DNA of 64,000 bases from Ceratotherium simum simum (taxonomy: Eukaryota > Chordata > Mammalia > Perissodactyla > Rhinocerotidae). How positions within the stretch are numbered: position 1 is the first letter of the stretch; every line of letters begins with the position of its first letter. The stretch covers positions 1,534,553-1,598,552 of the forward strand of contig NW_004454288.1 in the NCBI RefSeq assembly GCF_000283155.1, given 5' to 3'. The notes beneath the pieces are model-generated. The model was not told the origin of the DNA. It saw only the letters and a program-made list of their open reading frames with translations, and made no database searches. Shown here piece by piece: positions 35,301 through 42,923 of the stretch. The translations under genes and the position numbers were made by a program.

Positions 35301-37573
35301 TGTTAGCAGTGCTTATTTCTGGGTAGAATTAAGCATGTTTTTTATTTCATTCTTTATGATATCCTGTATTTTCTGTAGTATTCATACATTGTTTTAATTG
35401 TAATCATCTCTCTCTCAAAAAAATGGTATTTTTAAAAAAAAAAAAAAAGGTAATATGCCTAAGATGGTTGGCTGGTGGGGAAAGTTCAGTTTGGAGGGTC
35501 GTAGGAGTCCAGCCAGAGGTAATGAGGACTTGGACTTGGACTAATGGTGGTGTGGAGGGTCAAGTCCACGAGCTGTTCTGACTGGGGAAGCAACAGCATT
35601 TGGTGATAAGGTGCACATCTCTTTTCAGGCTTGGCTGTTGGCGGAGTTTGTAGTAGCACTAACCCTTTTGGTTGGGTCCTTCTTTGCCAGGCAGCCTGCC
35701 TCCTGTTATCGTGTATGACCGGAATGGATTCCGAATTCTGCTCCACTTTTCCCAGACCGGGGCCCCTGGCCACCCAGAGGTGCAGGTGTTGCTGTTGACC
35801 ATGATGAGCACTGCCACCCAGCCTGTCTGGGACATCATGTTCCAAGTGGCTGTGCCAAAGGTGAGTCATCTGCCCGCCAGCTCCTTTGAATTTTTCGATA
35901 AAGGCTGTCATTTTTGAGCACCAGGTCCTTTGCTGGGACATTATCTATTAGTTAGGTGGAAGGGACAGAATCTTCACTCACAGTAGTTTAAGATAAAATG
36001 AGAATTGTATTGGCTCGTTTAACTGGGATTCCTGAAGGTCTGACTTCAGATATGGCTGGATCCAGGCAGGTTCTTACATGATTCCTTAAGAATATCTTTC
36101 CAAACTTGACTTTACTTTTCCTCTTTGGAGCCTCTTCTCTGACACACACTCTGCACAGAGCAGGAAGGTGACTACCAGCAGCTCCAGAGTTATGTGGTCC
36201 TTAACCCTTTTTATCTCAGAAAGGAACTCGTACCTGGCATGAGGCATGCACACTGGTTACCCAAGACAGGGCTAGGATTGGCCTTGTTGGTGTTACTTGC
36301 ATACTCTGGACCAATAACTCGTGTTCAGGGATGTGAGGTGCTCTGGCTAATTTGGGTATTATGTTCACCCATTTTCAAGGGAATTAGGGGCCCCACTGAT
36401 TAACAGCCATACCAGAATCACAAGAAACAGGGAAGGGGCTTGTTTCCTGAAAGGAAAGATTCAAGGCAGACAAAAATAAAGATATGAATTTTCTAATCCT
36501 CCTGGTAATCTTGGGGGGCATGTCATATTACTACCTCTATTTTATGAATCCGTCCAAGGCTTAGGAATGTTACATATTTTGCCCAAGATCACCGAGCTAG
36601 TATGAGGCAGAGTTAGAATTCAACCCAGGATGTGCCCTGGCTCTTCATGCTGCCTCTCAGAAGCCAACCATTGGCCACACAACTTCAGGTACAGTCTGTG
36701 TATGGAAGGAAAGGTCTTTTGGATCTTTTCATCAATCAGTGGGATAGAGGTCACCTGATCTACCTGTTCACCTGATTTCCCTCATGGAAGCTGTAGTTTA
36801 TTAGGAATGAGTTACATGTTGAATTTTTCCCCCCGATAGTCAATGCGAGTGAAACTGCAGCCGGCATCCAGCTCCAAGCTTCCTGCATTCAGTCCTTTGA
36901 TGCCTCCAGCTGTGATCTCTCAGATGCTGCTGCTCGACAATCCACACAAAGTATGTTCTGGTATCTTTGGGAACAGGGAAATGGGGCCTCTGAACTCGAG
37001 GGAGGCAACTTTGGAGGTGGAGAGAGGTAGATTGAGGTCTTGCTCTAAAGTCTCTGGTTGGTTGGGAGAGGTGGTGGACTAGCCCTGGCTAGAGTCTGTT
37101 TTCCTTCGGGGCTTATTGAAAGATCTGTGACTGGATTGTCATAGCTGGGAACCAAGGGAATGACACAAACGCTCCCTAATACCATAGAGTCCTCTGAAAG
37201 GGTGAGGCCTGTCTGTCTGCCGTAGCTGGTCTAGGTATGACCACCTCAGGACTGCAGGTGTGGCAGGACTCCCAGGATGTCTGCCTGTGTTTGTCCTAAA
37301 GGGTCCAGGCCAGGGTGTCCCTGTCTTAGAGTTGTTTGACGCCCTCACTTGGGTGGAGTTAACATACTGTTCCTTGGTGACTACTGGGTGGGTAAGGGCT
37401 TTTACTCTGGCGTGGTCTCTGAGTTGCTCCCCACTAATTTAACATCTTATGTCTTTGCCCAGGAGCCCATCCGGTTACGGTATAAGCTGACATTCAACCA
37501 GGGCGGACAGCCTTTCAGCGAAGTAGGAGAAGTGAAAGACTTTCCAGACCTAGCAGTCTTGGGTGCAGCCTAA
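8303..37573 (+). CDS. GGA2: GGA2, Golgi-localised gamma-ear ARF-binding clathrin adaptor 2 (17 exons, N-terminus in gap)
   Basis: Monomeric clathrin adaptor at the trans-Golgi network. It binds acidic-dileucine tails of sorting receptors, GTP-bound ARF, clathrin and accessory proteins. Coding exons: 8303-8357 (partial), 15798-15882, 16739-16814, 17728-17826, 19291-19414, 20941-21044, 22470-22550, 23084-23221, 26542-26623, 28850-28975, 30056-30178, 30466-30494, 30911-31044, 32839-32996, 35691-35860, 36840-36950, 37463-37573. These join in frame to 601 codons plus TAA. Human GGA2 is 613 residues, so about 12 codons including ATG lie in the N gap at 8176-8301. In human-like numbering: VHS domain about 33-163, GAT about 190-320, hinge about 324-480 with clathrin-box motifs LIDLE and LLDLL, gamma-adaptin ear about 484-613. 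No frameshift or internal stop is seen. Intron 4 has a GC donor. Identified by recalled family similarity, not by a search. Confidence 0.96.
8561..8595 (+). repeat. Short tandem repeat of a 13-mer
   Basis: About 2.6 units of cccccactgccca in a row, 200 bases into GGA2 intron 1. Confidence 0.8.
8619..8780 (+). mobile_element. MIR SINE
   Basis: MIR-like core with aattgttaatcgtcattacg and gatgggaacgtgtagacc, just inside GGA2 intron 1. Confidence 0.6.
9200..10010 (+). repeat. Purine-rich old interspersed repeat (family not assigned)
   Basis: Contains gatcctaggtttcaggcc and gggagtcttcagttc. Shares its consensus with pieces near 2200-2300, 14250-14760 and 55590-56240. Confidence 0.45.
10866..11075 (-). 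mobile_element. MER5A-like hAT DNA transposon remnant
   Basis: ttataggatgtttagtagaa and ccaaaaatgtctccaaacat match MER5A in reverse orientation. Non-autonomous and decayed. Confidence 0.75.
13000..13250 (+). mobile_element. MIR SINE
   Basis: tggagtcaggcagacttggg, tcttcaactgtaaaatgg and cccacagtaagttctgt in MIR order. Confidence 0.75.
13608..13790 (+). repeat. Old interspersed repeat, family not assigned
   Basis: Contains tgatttgcttaatgacaggg and cctagatggtatagcctact, a recurrent mammalian repeat consensus. Confidence 0.5.
13975..14160 (+). mobile_element. MIR SINE
   Basis: ttattgattacttactat, then catgaggaaggtactatt, then gagaacactgaggcttag, in MIR order. Confidence 0.75.
15798..15882 (+). 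CDS. GGA2: GGA2 exon 2 (VHS domain)
   Basis: Acceptor is ttgacag|ataaag and donor is gg|gtaagg. It encodes 27 whole codons (KATDPSMSEQDW onwards), including the first VHS helices. The split codons restore Asn at the 5' border and Gly at the 3' border. Confidence 0.96.
15883..16738. other. GGA2 intron 2
   Basis: Unique, T-rich at the start. No repeat or gene recognised. Confidence 0.5.
16739..16814 (+). CDS. GGA2: GGA2 exon 3 (VHS domain)
   Basis: Acceptor is ttcccttag|ctcaac and donor is acg|gtgagt. It encodes 25 codons, STHAPWLLAHKI through LYALT. The Gly codon at the exon 2 junction is gg|c. Confidence 0.96.
16815..17727. other. GGA2 intron 3
   Basis: No repeat or gene recognised. Confidence 0.5.
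17728..17826 (+). CDS. GGA2: GGA2 exon 4 (VHS domain), GC donor
   Basis: Acceptor is ccatgcag|gtgctg. It encodes 33 codons, VLETCVNHCGEKF through VLSPK. The only donor that joins in phase to exon 5 (tacctaggg, YLG) is aag|gcgagt, a GC dinucleotide. The nearby GT at 17831 would add four bases and shift the frame. Confidence 0.93.
17827..17832 (+). promoter_or_regulatory. Non-canonical GC splice donor of GGA2 intron 4
   Basis: cca-aag|gcgagt. The intron begins GC and ends ttttcag at 19290. Matches to U1 flank the GC (AAG before, GAGT after), as is typical of GC-AG introns. Confidence 0.85.
18330..19010 (-). repeat. LTR-type repeat remnant (family uncertain) in GGA2 intron 4
   Basis: gaaagactcacagaacacag, gttgactaaatcatcagcc, ctctaatcacgtagttgg and gaataacaaaagatattcct occur in the order known from a common mammalian LTR. 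No internal coding part. The rest of intron 4 (17827-18329, 19011-19290) shows nothing. Confidence 0.55.
19291..19414 (+). CDS. GGA2: GGA2 exon 5 (VHS domain)
   Basis: Acceptor is tcattttcag|tacc and donor is caag|gtctga. It encodes 41 codons, YLGSW through MLKKQ, plus one base. It covers the last VHS helices, including the WFPEDIKIRDAYQMLKK stretch that is strongly conserved in GGA proteins. Confidence 0.96.
19415..20940. other. GGA2 intron 5
   Basis: Mostly unique. Contains a 20-base exact direct repeat (20107-20126, 20176-20195). No gene or transposon recognised. Confidence 0.5.
20107..20195 (+). repeat. 20-base direct repeat pair
   Basis: tcccgttctctctttgtgag occurs at 20107-20126 and 20176-20195, with a period of 69 bases. 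Only the repeat units are alike, not the spacer. Confidence 0.85.
20941..21044 (+). CDS. GGA2: GGA2 exon 6 (VHS-GAT linker)
   Basis: Acceptor is gttttag|gaatca and donor is aag|gtaagg. It completes Gly and encodes 34 codons, IIKQDPKLPVDK through EEKSK. This proline-rich linker (LPPPSPWPK) connects VHS to GAT. Confidence 0.96.
21045..22469. other. GGA2 intron 6
   Basis: Holds a MER5A remnant (22090-22315) and a MIR scrap (22316-22410). The remainder is unique. Confidence 0.5.
22090..22315 (-). mobile_element. MER5A-like DNA transposon remnant
   Basis: tgtaggatatttatagtatc, gatgccagtagcaccccc and ccaaaaatgtcttcagac match MER5A reversed. Confidence 0.8.
22470..22550 (+). CDS. GGA2: GGA2 exon 7 (N-GAT, ARF-binding hook)
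   Basis: Acceptor is ctcttcag|cttctg and donor is gag|gtgggc. It encodes 27 codons, LLTRLLKSNHPEDLQAANRL onwards. In GGA proteins this helix-loop-helix is the ARF-GTP binding region (family knowledge). Confidence 0.96.
22551..23083. other. GGA2 intron 7
   Basis: No repeat recognised. GC-moderate unique sequence. Confidence 0.5.
23084..23221 (+). CDS. GGA2: GGA2 exon 8 (GAT)
   Basis: Acceptor is tttcaaaag|gaacaa and donor is cag|gtactc. It encodes 46 codons, EQEKSEKVSKRV through QEALQ, forming long amphipathic GAT helices. The upstream intron happens to be open in this frame for about 95 codons; the acceptor and family match set the start. Confidence 0.96.
23300..25045 (-). mobile_element. 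Decayed L1 3' segments (composite)
   Basis: Antisense L1 sequence in pieces: gagtggtattccattgtatg (23.6 kb), a second 3'-end piece (23.94-24.3 kb), a piece of the laurasiatherian L1 type (ttattgaggtcacagtgg, 24.3-24.42 kb), and reversed ORF2 end (gataatagccatcctagtgg, 24.7 kb). No intact ORF. Confidence 0.75.
25046..26541. other. GGA2 intron 8, distal part
   Basis: Unique sequence, with no recognised gene. One ATG frame here (26545 onward) is just exon 9 read through. Confidence 0.45.
26542..26623 (+). CDS. GGA2: GGA2 exon 9 (GAT)
   Basis: Acceptor is ttcgcag|gtcgtg and donor is ctcg|gtaaca. It encodes 27 codons, VVYERCEKLRPTLFRLAS then an acidic run TTDDDDAL, in the C-terminal three-helix GAT bundle. 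Confidence 0.95.
26624..28249. other. GGA2 intron 9, proximal part
   Basis: 27085-27440 resembles an old L1M 3' region (aaatagtcagtgttcagat). The rest is unique and A/T-rich. Confidence 0.45.
28264..28530 (-). mobile_element. ERE SINE 7
   Basis: Perfect 14-base duplication cagttttaatttta (28250-28263 and 28531-28544). The tail is expanded A/T-rich sequence. Confidence 0.95.
28850..28975 (+). CDS. GGA2: GGA2 exon 10 (end of GAT, start of hinge)
   Basis: Acceptor is attcttcag|cggaga and donor is agag|gtatgt. It encodes 41 codons, EILQANDLLTQGVLLYKQ through PVSR. EILQANDLL belongs to the last GAT helix, associated with ubiquitin and Rabaptin-5 binding in the family. Confidence 0.96.
29049..29362 (+). 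mobile_element. ERE SINE 8 (long form)
   Basis: Duplication aaagaaatggatcctca on both sides. The tail has become a small (CA)n. It starts 73 bases after the GGA2 exon 10 donor. Confidence 0.95.
29380..30055. other. GGA2 intron 10, distal part
   Basis: Old repeat scrap near 29610-29760 (agtgccaggctagttgcatc). No gene recognised. Confidence 0.4.
30056..30178 (+). CDS. GGA2: GGA2 exon 11 (hinge, LIDLE clathrin box)
   Basis: Acceptor is tttcctag|tctttc and donor is ttag|gtgagg. It encodes 40 codons, FQNPAGCVKNCPLIDLELD through LLHQDLAAL. LIDLE fits the clathrin-box consensus that binds the clathrin heavy-chain terminal domain. Confidence 0.95.
30466..30494 (+). CDS. GGA2: GGA2 exon 12 (29-nt exon, hinge)
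   Basis: Acceptor is ccttacag|gaatca and donor is aag|gtgagg. It encodes the end of a Gly codon plus ISDVPITTK. The length is not a multiple of three, so skipping it would shift the frame. Confidence 0.9.
30495..30910. other. GGA2 intron 12
   Basis: No repeat or gene recognised. Confidence 0.5.
30911..31044 (+). CDS. GGA2: GGA2 exon 13 (hinge, LLDLL clathrin box)
   Basis: Acceptor is gatttgacag|gttgct and donor is ct|gtgagt. It encodes 44 codons, VAGQNCCKEKRSPAAN through SQPSPGP. LLDLL near the end is a second clathrin-box-like motif. Confidence 0.95.
31461..31791 (-). mobile_element. ERE SINE 9 (interrupted by assembly gap)
   Basis: The tail side ends ...gagctaacatc at the gap and resumes ttttgctgaggaag, which are nearly adjacent segments of the ERE consensus. 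Possible duplication gctttttttct against gctttctttct. Head is cgggcctgctcc, slightly decayed. Confidence 0.88.
31505..31604. other. Assembly gap (100 N)
   Basis: Run of exactly 100 N, the conventional length for a gap of unknown size. It sits inside a minus-strand ERE SINE in GGA2 intron 13. Confidence 1.
31803..32838. other. GGA2 intron 13, distal part
   Basis: L1M-like A/T-rich sequence (31.8-32.1 kb), unique sequence, and a MIR at 32520-32690. Confidence 0.45.
32520..32690 (+). mobile_element. MIR SINE
   Basis: Contains cattatgtgctaaatgcttt, aacaaccctacgaggtagat and cattttacagatgagaaaat, clear MIR core and 3' half. Confidence 0.85.
32839..32996 (+). CDS. GGA2: GGA2 exon 14 (hinge)
   Basis: Acceptor is ctttgcag|gaatta and donor is ccca|gtaagt. 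It completes Leu and encodes 52 codons, NYIPQKSIPKEVPP through LESVKP. This is low-complexity, proline- and serine-rich hinge. The motif GWSWEAG resembles an ear-binding aromatic motif. Confidence 0.95.
33166..33390 (-). mobile_element. ERE SINE 10
   Basis: Duplication gctaatatttttctt against gctagtatttttctt (one mismatch). It lacks a short internal piece near ggcccatcttcc. Lies 169 bases after exon 14. Confidence 0.95.
33406..34929. other. GGA2 intron 14, middle part
   Basis: Unique sequence, then L1 3' sequence (33.9-34.05 kb) and a further L1M-type 3' region (34.06-34.6 kb). Confidence 0.45.
33900..34600 (+). mobile_element. L1M 3' fragments
   Basis: gaggaagctgggtgaagggt then ataaatctgaaattattaca is the classic end of old L1. 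The following segment (acccagagatggaagttctg, aaaacagtgctacagtgaac) belongs to a related L1M 3' region. No ORF. Confidence 0.7.
34944..35153 (+). mobile_element. ERE SINE 11 (short form)
   Basis: Ends at ggctttgggg plus an (aaat)n tail. Duplication aaaacaatcctttt on both sides. Confidence 0.95.
35167..35690. other. GGA2 intron 14, end
   Basis: A/T-rich sequence with an A run near 35434-35448. No gene recognised. Confidence 0.4.
35691..35860 (+). CDS. GGA2: GGA2 exon 15 (gamma-adaptin ear)
   Basis: Acceptor is tctttgccag|gcagcc and donor is aag|gtgagt. It encodes 56 codons, SLPPVIVYDRNGFRILLHF through FQVAVPK, the first beta-strands of the ear that bind accessory proteins. Confidence 0.97.
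35861..36839. other. GGA2 intron 15
   Basis: 35950-36420 resembles an old repeat of the same type as 44.4-45.5 kb (tggctggatccaggcag). A MIR scrap lies at 36530-36640. Confidence 0.45.
36840..36950 (+). CDS. GGA2: GGA2 exon 16 (gamma-adaptin ear)
   Basis: Acceptor is cccgatag|tcaatg and donor is aaa|gtatgt. It encodes exactly 37 codons, SMRVKLQPASSSKLPAF through LLLDNPHK. Confidence 0.97.
36951..37462. other. GGA2 intron 16
   Basis: No repeat or gene recognised. Confidence 0.5.
37463..37573 (+). CDS. GGA2: GGA2 exon 17 (C-terminus of ear and stop)
   Basis: Acceptor is tttgcccag|gagccc. It encodes 36 codons, EPIRLRYKLTFNQGGQPF through AVLGAA, then TAA at 37571-37573. The end matches the family C-terminus (FPDLAVLGAA). 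Confidence 0.97.
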   Translation, partial: EPIRLRYKLTFNQGGQPFSEVGEVKDFPDLAVLGAA

Positions 37574-37728
37574 CTTTTCACAAGACAGACCCTGCCATTC
37601 AAGCTTAGGCCAGTGTTACTTTTGCTCTCTAGATAGAACTAATCACGGTGACTTAGCGCGAGTGCCAAGAGTTTATCCTGACATCAGACTCTGGATGCCA
37701 ACCTCTGACTTATTCTGCAGATACTGTT

Positions 37729-37747
37729 TGTGTGTGTGTGTGTGTGT
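37729..37747 (+). repeat. (TG)n microsatellite in GGA2 3'UTR
   Basis: About nine consecutive TG units, followed by a G run, 155 bases downstream of the GGA2 stop codon. Confidence 0.9.
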
Positions 37748-38549
37748 TGCGGGGGGTTGAAGGGAGGGTAGAGCAGGGCTTGGGAGGTGGGCAGTGTGGG
37801 AAATGCTAAAGCATTTCTGATGACATCTGCTACAATCATATCTGTTTCTGCATGTTGGTGGACACTGATGTCCCTGCCTCAGGTTGGTTTTATAAGCCAA
37901 AGTTGTTTTTTTTTTTTTTTTTCCCCACGTATTGTTATCTTTTCATTCATCCACTCTGTGCCTTGCCAGCCTTTGAAAGTCTTGGTTGCTCCCAGGCTGC
38001 TGTTCTCAGGGACCTTAAAAGGGACCTGGTTGGTCTTGGGGCAGAGAATGTCTTCTGGGGCACTCTCTTCCAAGAAAGACCTTGTCTCCATTTCCATTAG
38101 AGAATGCTGCTTGCATGTGTTCGGGAAGATCTTTTAAATGGAATGCTTGTTGCACTGTTTTCCAGGTGAGGGGCTGCCGCTAGACCAGAGGACCACACTT
38201 GGTGGGCCAATCATGTCCTTCACCACTGTGCCTTAGAATCACCCATAGATGGACCCTCCAGGGCAGAGGGAAGGCAGATCCCAGGCCTTACTCAGGCCTC
38301 AGGTTCCATGGGTTGGGCAGCCTGTCTGGGCCTCACTCAGGACCCTCATCCCCATCCTCATTCTCTTTCTCCACAATCGTTTACTCAGAGTTCTTTGATT
38401 GTGACACCGTGCCAGTCATTGTAAATCATAACTAACAGGTTCTCCCTTGCCTGTTGACTTCACAATCCAAGATGAAGAACTGTGATGCAAAGAGATATGA
38501 GAAGAGCTTAGCAACGATTTAAGTGGTGACTAAATATAGAAAGTGATTG

Positions 38550-38555
38550 AATAAA
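38550..38555 (+). terminator. GGA2: Candidate GGA2 polyadenylation signal AATAAA
   Basis: AATAAA in ttgaataaataccc, followed after about 25 bases by a T/G-rich stretch (actttgtggagttttgag). It lies 977 bases after the stop, which gives a plausible 3'UTR length. Confidence 0.55.
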
Positions 38556-38575
38556 TACCCATGTAGCAAATATAC

Positions 38576-39557
38576 TTTGTGGAGTTTTGAGTAAGTAGGA
38601 GATGCAAAGCCCATTGCATTTAGAGATGACAGGCCTAAAGGGAACTGTCATCTATTGAGGAAGGAAGGAAGCCTTCATGAAGGATGTGGAACCTTAAGAA
38701 CTGCCTCAGTGAAGAGAGAAGCCTGGAGGATCTGAACACAGCTGGAAAAGAGGTGGATTTCTGTGACATTTATGGTTTGAAGGGAAAATGCAGGTTTGTA
38801 ATCAGTGAATACTTAGCACCTACTGTGTGCGAGGTACTTGGTGCATGTTTACAAGTTCTGCTTGGCCTGGTCGGTTGGAGAAGGATGCCGAGCCTGGCTG
38901 AGGTGGCCTAAGGAAGGACTTGGAAATCAGCTCACCTGTCTGGGCAGAACTCTACCTCAGAAACTGCAAGGCTGTTTGGGGCTCTTGATCCCAAAATCTG
39001 GTACTTTACAGTCTGATCTTTCAATTTCTACGTATAGTTGGAAATCCACCAACACTGATTGGTGGAGATGGGAACTGAAAAAGATCATCAAGCTATGCTC
39101 ATTTTTAAGCAAATGTGAAAACTCATAAAACAGATAAACGATGGGGTGATTTCTTCATTTGGCATAACTCACATAAGATTCATTTTCATCTAAAATTACT
39201 TTTATGTTTGTGTTCTGTATAGCTCTTATAGGCTCTGGCTACTTCATAAAGTCTTTACGAGGTACCCATCATACTGACTATGTCTGCCTATGAAGAACTT
39301 CCATCAAAACAGGTGAATGGGACTTACACATGAAAAGACTTTTATCCCATAGTTAAAGGTGAACTCGTGTGTGTCTGAACATTCTTCTGTGTGGGAGACA
39401 GACTCCGGGTGGTGCTCTGGTTAGATGGAGTTGGACAGGATAAGGGGAGAAGGGGTGTGTGTCCCAAGAGTGACCCTGGTTTATGTTATCCATGCTTTCT
39501 AATTATCAGGTTCAGTGACCCCTTAAGGCCCAGCCCCTATCCTTTCATTCACTCAAC
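38576..39557. other. Intergenic after GGA2
   Basis: No gene recognised. Mild MIR/L2-like scraps only. Confidence 0.4.
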
Positions 39558-39569
39558 AAGTAGTTGTTG

Positions 39570-39810
39570 GGCTGGCCCCGTGGCTTAGCAGTTAAGTGCG
39601 TGGGCTCTGCTACTGGCAGCCTGGGTTCGGATCCTGGGCGTGCACTGACGCACCGCTTGTCCGACCATGCTGAGGCTGCGTCCCACATACAGCAACTAGA
39701 AGGATGTGCAACTATGACATACAACTATCCACTGGGGCTTTGGGGGAAAAAAAGGAGGAGGATTGGCAATAGATGGTAGCTCAGAGCCGGTCTTCCTCAG
39801 CAAAAAAAGA
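39570..39810 (+). mobile_element. ERE SINE 12
   Basis: Duplication aagtagttgttg (39558-39569 and 39811-39822). Inserted in a MIR/L2-like sequence (ttcattcactcaac... gaccagctgctttgagcc). Confidence 0.95.
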
Positions 39811-39822
39811 AAGTAGTTGTTG

Positions 39823-40875
39823 ACCAGCTGCTTTGAGCCAGGCACTGTTGTGAGCACTGTGGATACAGCAGAGACAAAGTCCCTGCCCTCATGGATCTTC
39901 CATCCTAGTAAAGAGAGAGAAAGCCATCATATCTCTGGTGGAGATCTGACGCTGATGATCAGTATTTTCCCCTATCCTGAACTCCTCTTCCTGGATCCTG
40001 CTACCCCTCTTTCTTGACCTACCTCTGTGACTATTCTTCCTCTGTCCCTTAAGTGTGGTGTTCCCCAGGGTTTAGTCCTTTAGACTTGTCTGAGCACATC
40101 TGGGCAGTTAACCACTAGACCACTAGATGGGTCCTAGACCTCTGTCTCAGGCTTCCACCTCCTTGCTGACATCATATCCATATTTCAGGCCGTCAGTGGA
40201 TATCTCTATCTGAACATTCCACTGTGGAAGACTCCAAATGCTTAGAATGGAACCCAGCCTCCTCCCCTTCCTTCCCCCTACATTTTCTTTATTTGAAAGC
40301 ACCTATCTGAGCCTTCATAGATTCTTGATTCCTGCTTCACCTATATCGGCTCACTACTTTTGTCTGATCTAACTGATTTCTAAATCAGTTTTTAGTGTGA
40401 CATCTTTCCCTTGGTGTGATCAAGCAGGACTTGATCCCCTGCTGAAAAATTCAGAATGGCTTCCTAATGCCCTACAAGCCTGTGCGGTCCAATTCAAGTT
40501 GCTTACACTGGCATTCAGTGCCCTTCTGTAACTGCTCCCCACCCTCTGGCATCATCTGCCAAGAGTAGAGCACACTTGGCCACAGCCACAAGAAGGTCCT
40601 TTCATGTTTTGATAATGCATGTTTTTTCATAGCCCTTTGACTACACCTGCTGTTAATGCCTCTCCCTTCACCTCTTCAGTGAATTGAAGACTAGGCCAAA
40701 ATGCTGCTGTATCTGTCTGTGAGCCATTCTTTGAGTGTAAATGGGCTATGGAGGTAGTAAATGTTGAAAACAGGATAACTGAATTAATGACCAAAAGAAA
40801 ATGAATAATACTGACACGAAAATGAAACAGTGTAAATTGAGAGACCAAACATTAAAGATAGAAAGCCAAGGCGAT
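39823..40875. other. Intergenic, L2-like
   Basis: 40130-40570 looks like L2 (aatggcttcctaatgcccta, ggcattcagtgcccttctgt). No coding potential. Confidence 0.5.
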
Positions 40876-40895
40876 ATTCTAAAATACAAATAGTG

Positions 40896-41202
40896 GGGCC
40901 GGCCCGGTGGCATAGCAGTTAAGTGCGCGCACTCTGCTTTGGCGGCCCGAGGGTTTGCACGCAGGTTCAGGTTCCGATCCCGGGCGCGCACCGACGCACC
41001 ACATGTCAAGCCGTGCTGTGGCAGCGTCCCATATACAGCAGAGGAAGATGGGCACGGATGTTAGCCCAGGGCCAATCTTCCTCGGCAAAAAGGGGAGGAT
41101 TGGCATCAGATGTTAGCTTTGGGCTGATCTTCCTCACAAAAAATAAAATAATAAAATTGGATTTCTTAGCATCTTATCTAACCAACACCAAAAAAAAAAA
41201 AC
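40896..41202 (+). mobile_element. ERE SINE 13 with extra 3' segment
   Basis: Normal ERE body to about 41150, then about 40 bases unrelated to ERE (ggatttcttagcatcttat...), then a second A tail. The duplication (ttctaaaatacaaatagtg at 40877-40895, with a one-base variant at 41204-41222) encloses the whole unit. Confidence 0.9.
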
Positions 41203-41222
41203 TTTCTAAAATACACATAGTG

Positions 41223-42663
41223 CTTGACTACTGCAGTGTTTACAAGTCACAAATTCTTTAAATATATCCAATATAGAAAGTGCTTACCCAGCCCCAAAAT
41301 TCTATCCGCTTCGTGCTTTTTTGTTTTTGTTTTTGAACTAAGAAAACAGTATGGAATGCTAGCTATGGGTTTTTTTGTTGTTTTTTTTTAAAGAAGGTAC
41401 AGCCTGGCATTTTTCATCTGGAAAGAGGTGGGGCGAAGTAGGAAAAAACAGGAAGTATCCTTAGATAAGATGAGCCAAGCCTTTCATTATATACTTAAGG
41501 CACCTAAGTTCTGGAGTTCTCATCTCACATTTAATGTCAGCTGGAATGAAAAAATCTGGGCTTTTTGTTCCTGTCGTCCAATGGATTCCCAATTATACCA
41601 TGTTCGTTCTGAGAAAGCTTGCGTTTTAAAAAGTGTAAACATTCTGCTCTTTTGACTTTTATTCTTGAATACTTCATCCCACTCCTAGAGGTAATACTAT
41701 CATTTTAAAAGTTGAAATTGAAAAAACGTACTGCAGTGTTACAGGCCCAGATACATAGGCTTTTAAAGTGAGGTCTTCTGAAGCCCTAACAGTTTGAAAT
41801 TACCAAGTCAACCTTAGTTGTAGCTCTATTCTTGAGTGTCACTACTGCCTCTAAGTCGCCATGTGACCTAGGGCAGGTAACTTATCCTTTTTGGCCTCCT
41901 CCCCATGGGTAATAGGATTGTTTTGAGAAGTAAATGAGTTAACATATGTAAACTGACTACAGTACTGCATGGCAGTTAGGTAAGACTCATATTTCATAGT
42001 TACAGAAAATAGTAAATGAAATATGAGTCTGTTCTAAGTAAACTTTAGTTATAGTTATGTTCACCTGGCTTCCAGTACATGAACAGACTTGACTTGCCTA
42101 TAACTGTTTAAAGTTTACCTCATAAGATAAATGAAAGCAAATATTTAAAATTTTGGTGAGGTTCAAGTTAATTCTGAGACACAGTAAATGTCAGGATAAC
42201 AAAAAATTAGAGTAATTAGAAACTATACTCCTAAATCTAGTCACTAACCAAAAATTCTAGCCAAAAGCAGAAATCCGTAACAGAACACTTAGAAACTAAG
42301 AATGAATACACTTCCTATAAAACATTTACTCAGTTAATTTTGTAAACAAAGCTATACATTCTAATTCATAACCCTGACACCAAAATCTGAAACATAACTT
42401 TTAGTTTATTATTGTTTTTGAATGCATAGGCAAGATATTAGCTTTGAAGCCAGTGGCATTTGAAAGAATACACTGTAAAAAGCATTTTCTGGGAACGCAA
42501 TTAACCACACTAATAACTCAAATGAACTATTTGATCATCTCAGTAGATGTAGAAAAGGCATTTTATATCTCACTGTTTATTCCTAATAAAATCAAATGAC
42601 CGGTATTATGTTTAATAAGGAAATACTACAGTGGCCTAAATACAAAGGTTTATTTTCTCATTT
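41223..42663. other. Intergenic
   Basis: A/T-rich. MIR-like piece at 41840-41990 (gccatgtgacctagggcagg). No gene. Confidence 0.4.
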
Positions 42664-42678
42664 AAAAGAAGGCCAGAA

Positions 42679-42908
42679 GGGCGTGGCATAGTGATTAAGT
42701 TTGGTGTGCTGCGCTTCGGTGGCCTGGGGTTCATGGGTTCGGATTCCGGGCGTGGACCTACACCACTTGTCAGCCATGCTGTGGCAGCGACCCACATACA
42801 AAATAGAGGAAGATTATGAAAGATGTTAGCTCAGGGCTAATCTTAAGCAAAAAAAGTGGAAGGCTGGCAACAGATGTTAGCTCAGGGCCAATCTTCCTCA
42901 CCAAAAAA
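42679..42908 (+). mobile_element. ERE SINE 14 (diverged)
   Basis: Duplication aaaagaaggccagaa (42664-42678 and 42909-42923) is exact, although the body has diverged strongly (gggcgtggcatagtgattaa). Confidence 0.93.
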
Positions 42909-42923
42909 AAAAGAAGGCCAGAA

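Larger units (their letters stand above)
37574..38575 (+). other. GGA2: GGA2 3' untranslated region
   Basis: About 1 kb follows the stop codon, without coding signal. It contains a (TG)n run (37729-37747) and a 17-base T run near 37906-37922. The end is inferred from the AATAAA at 38550, the only canonical signal I see in this stretch. Confidence 0.6.
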
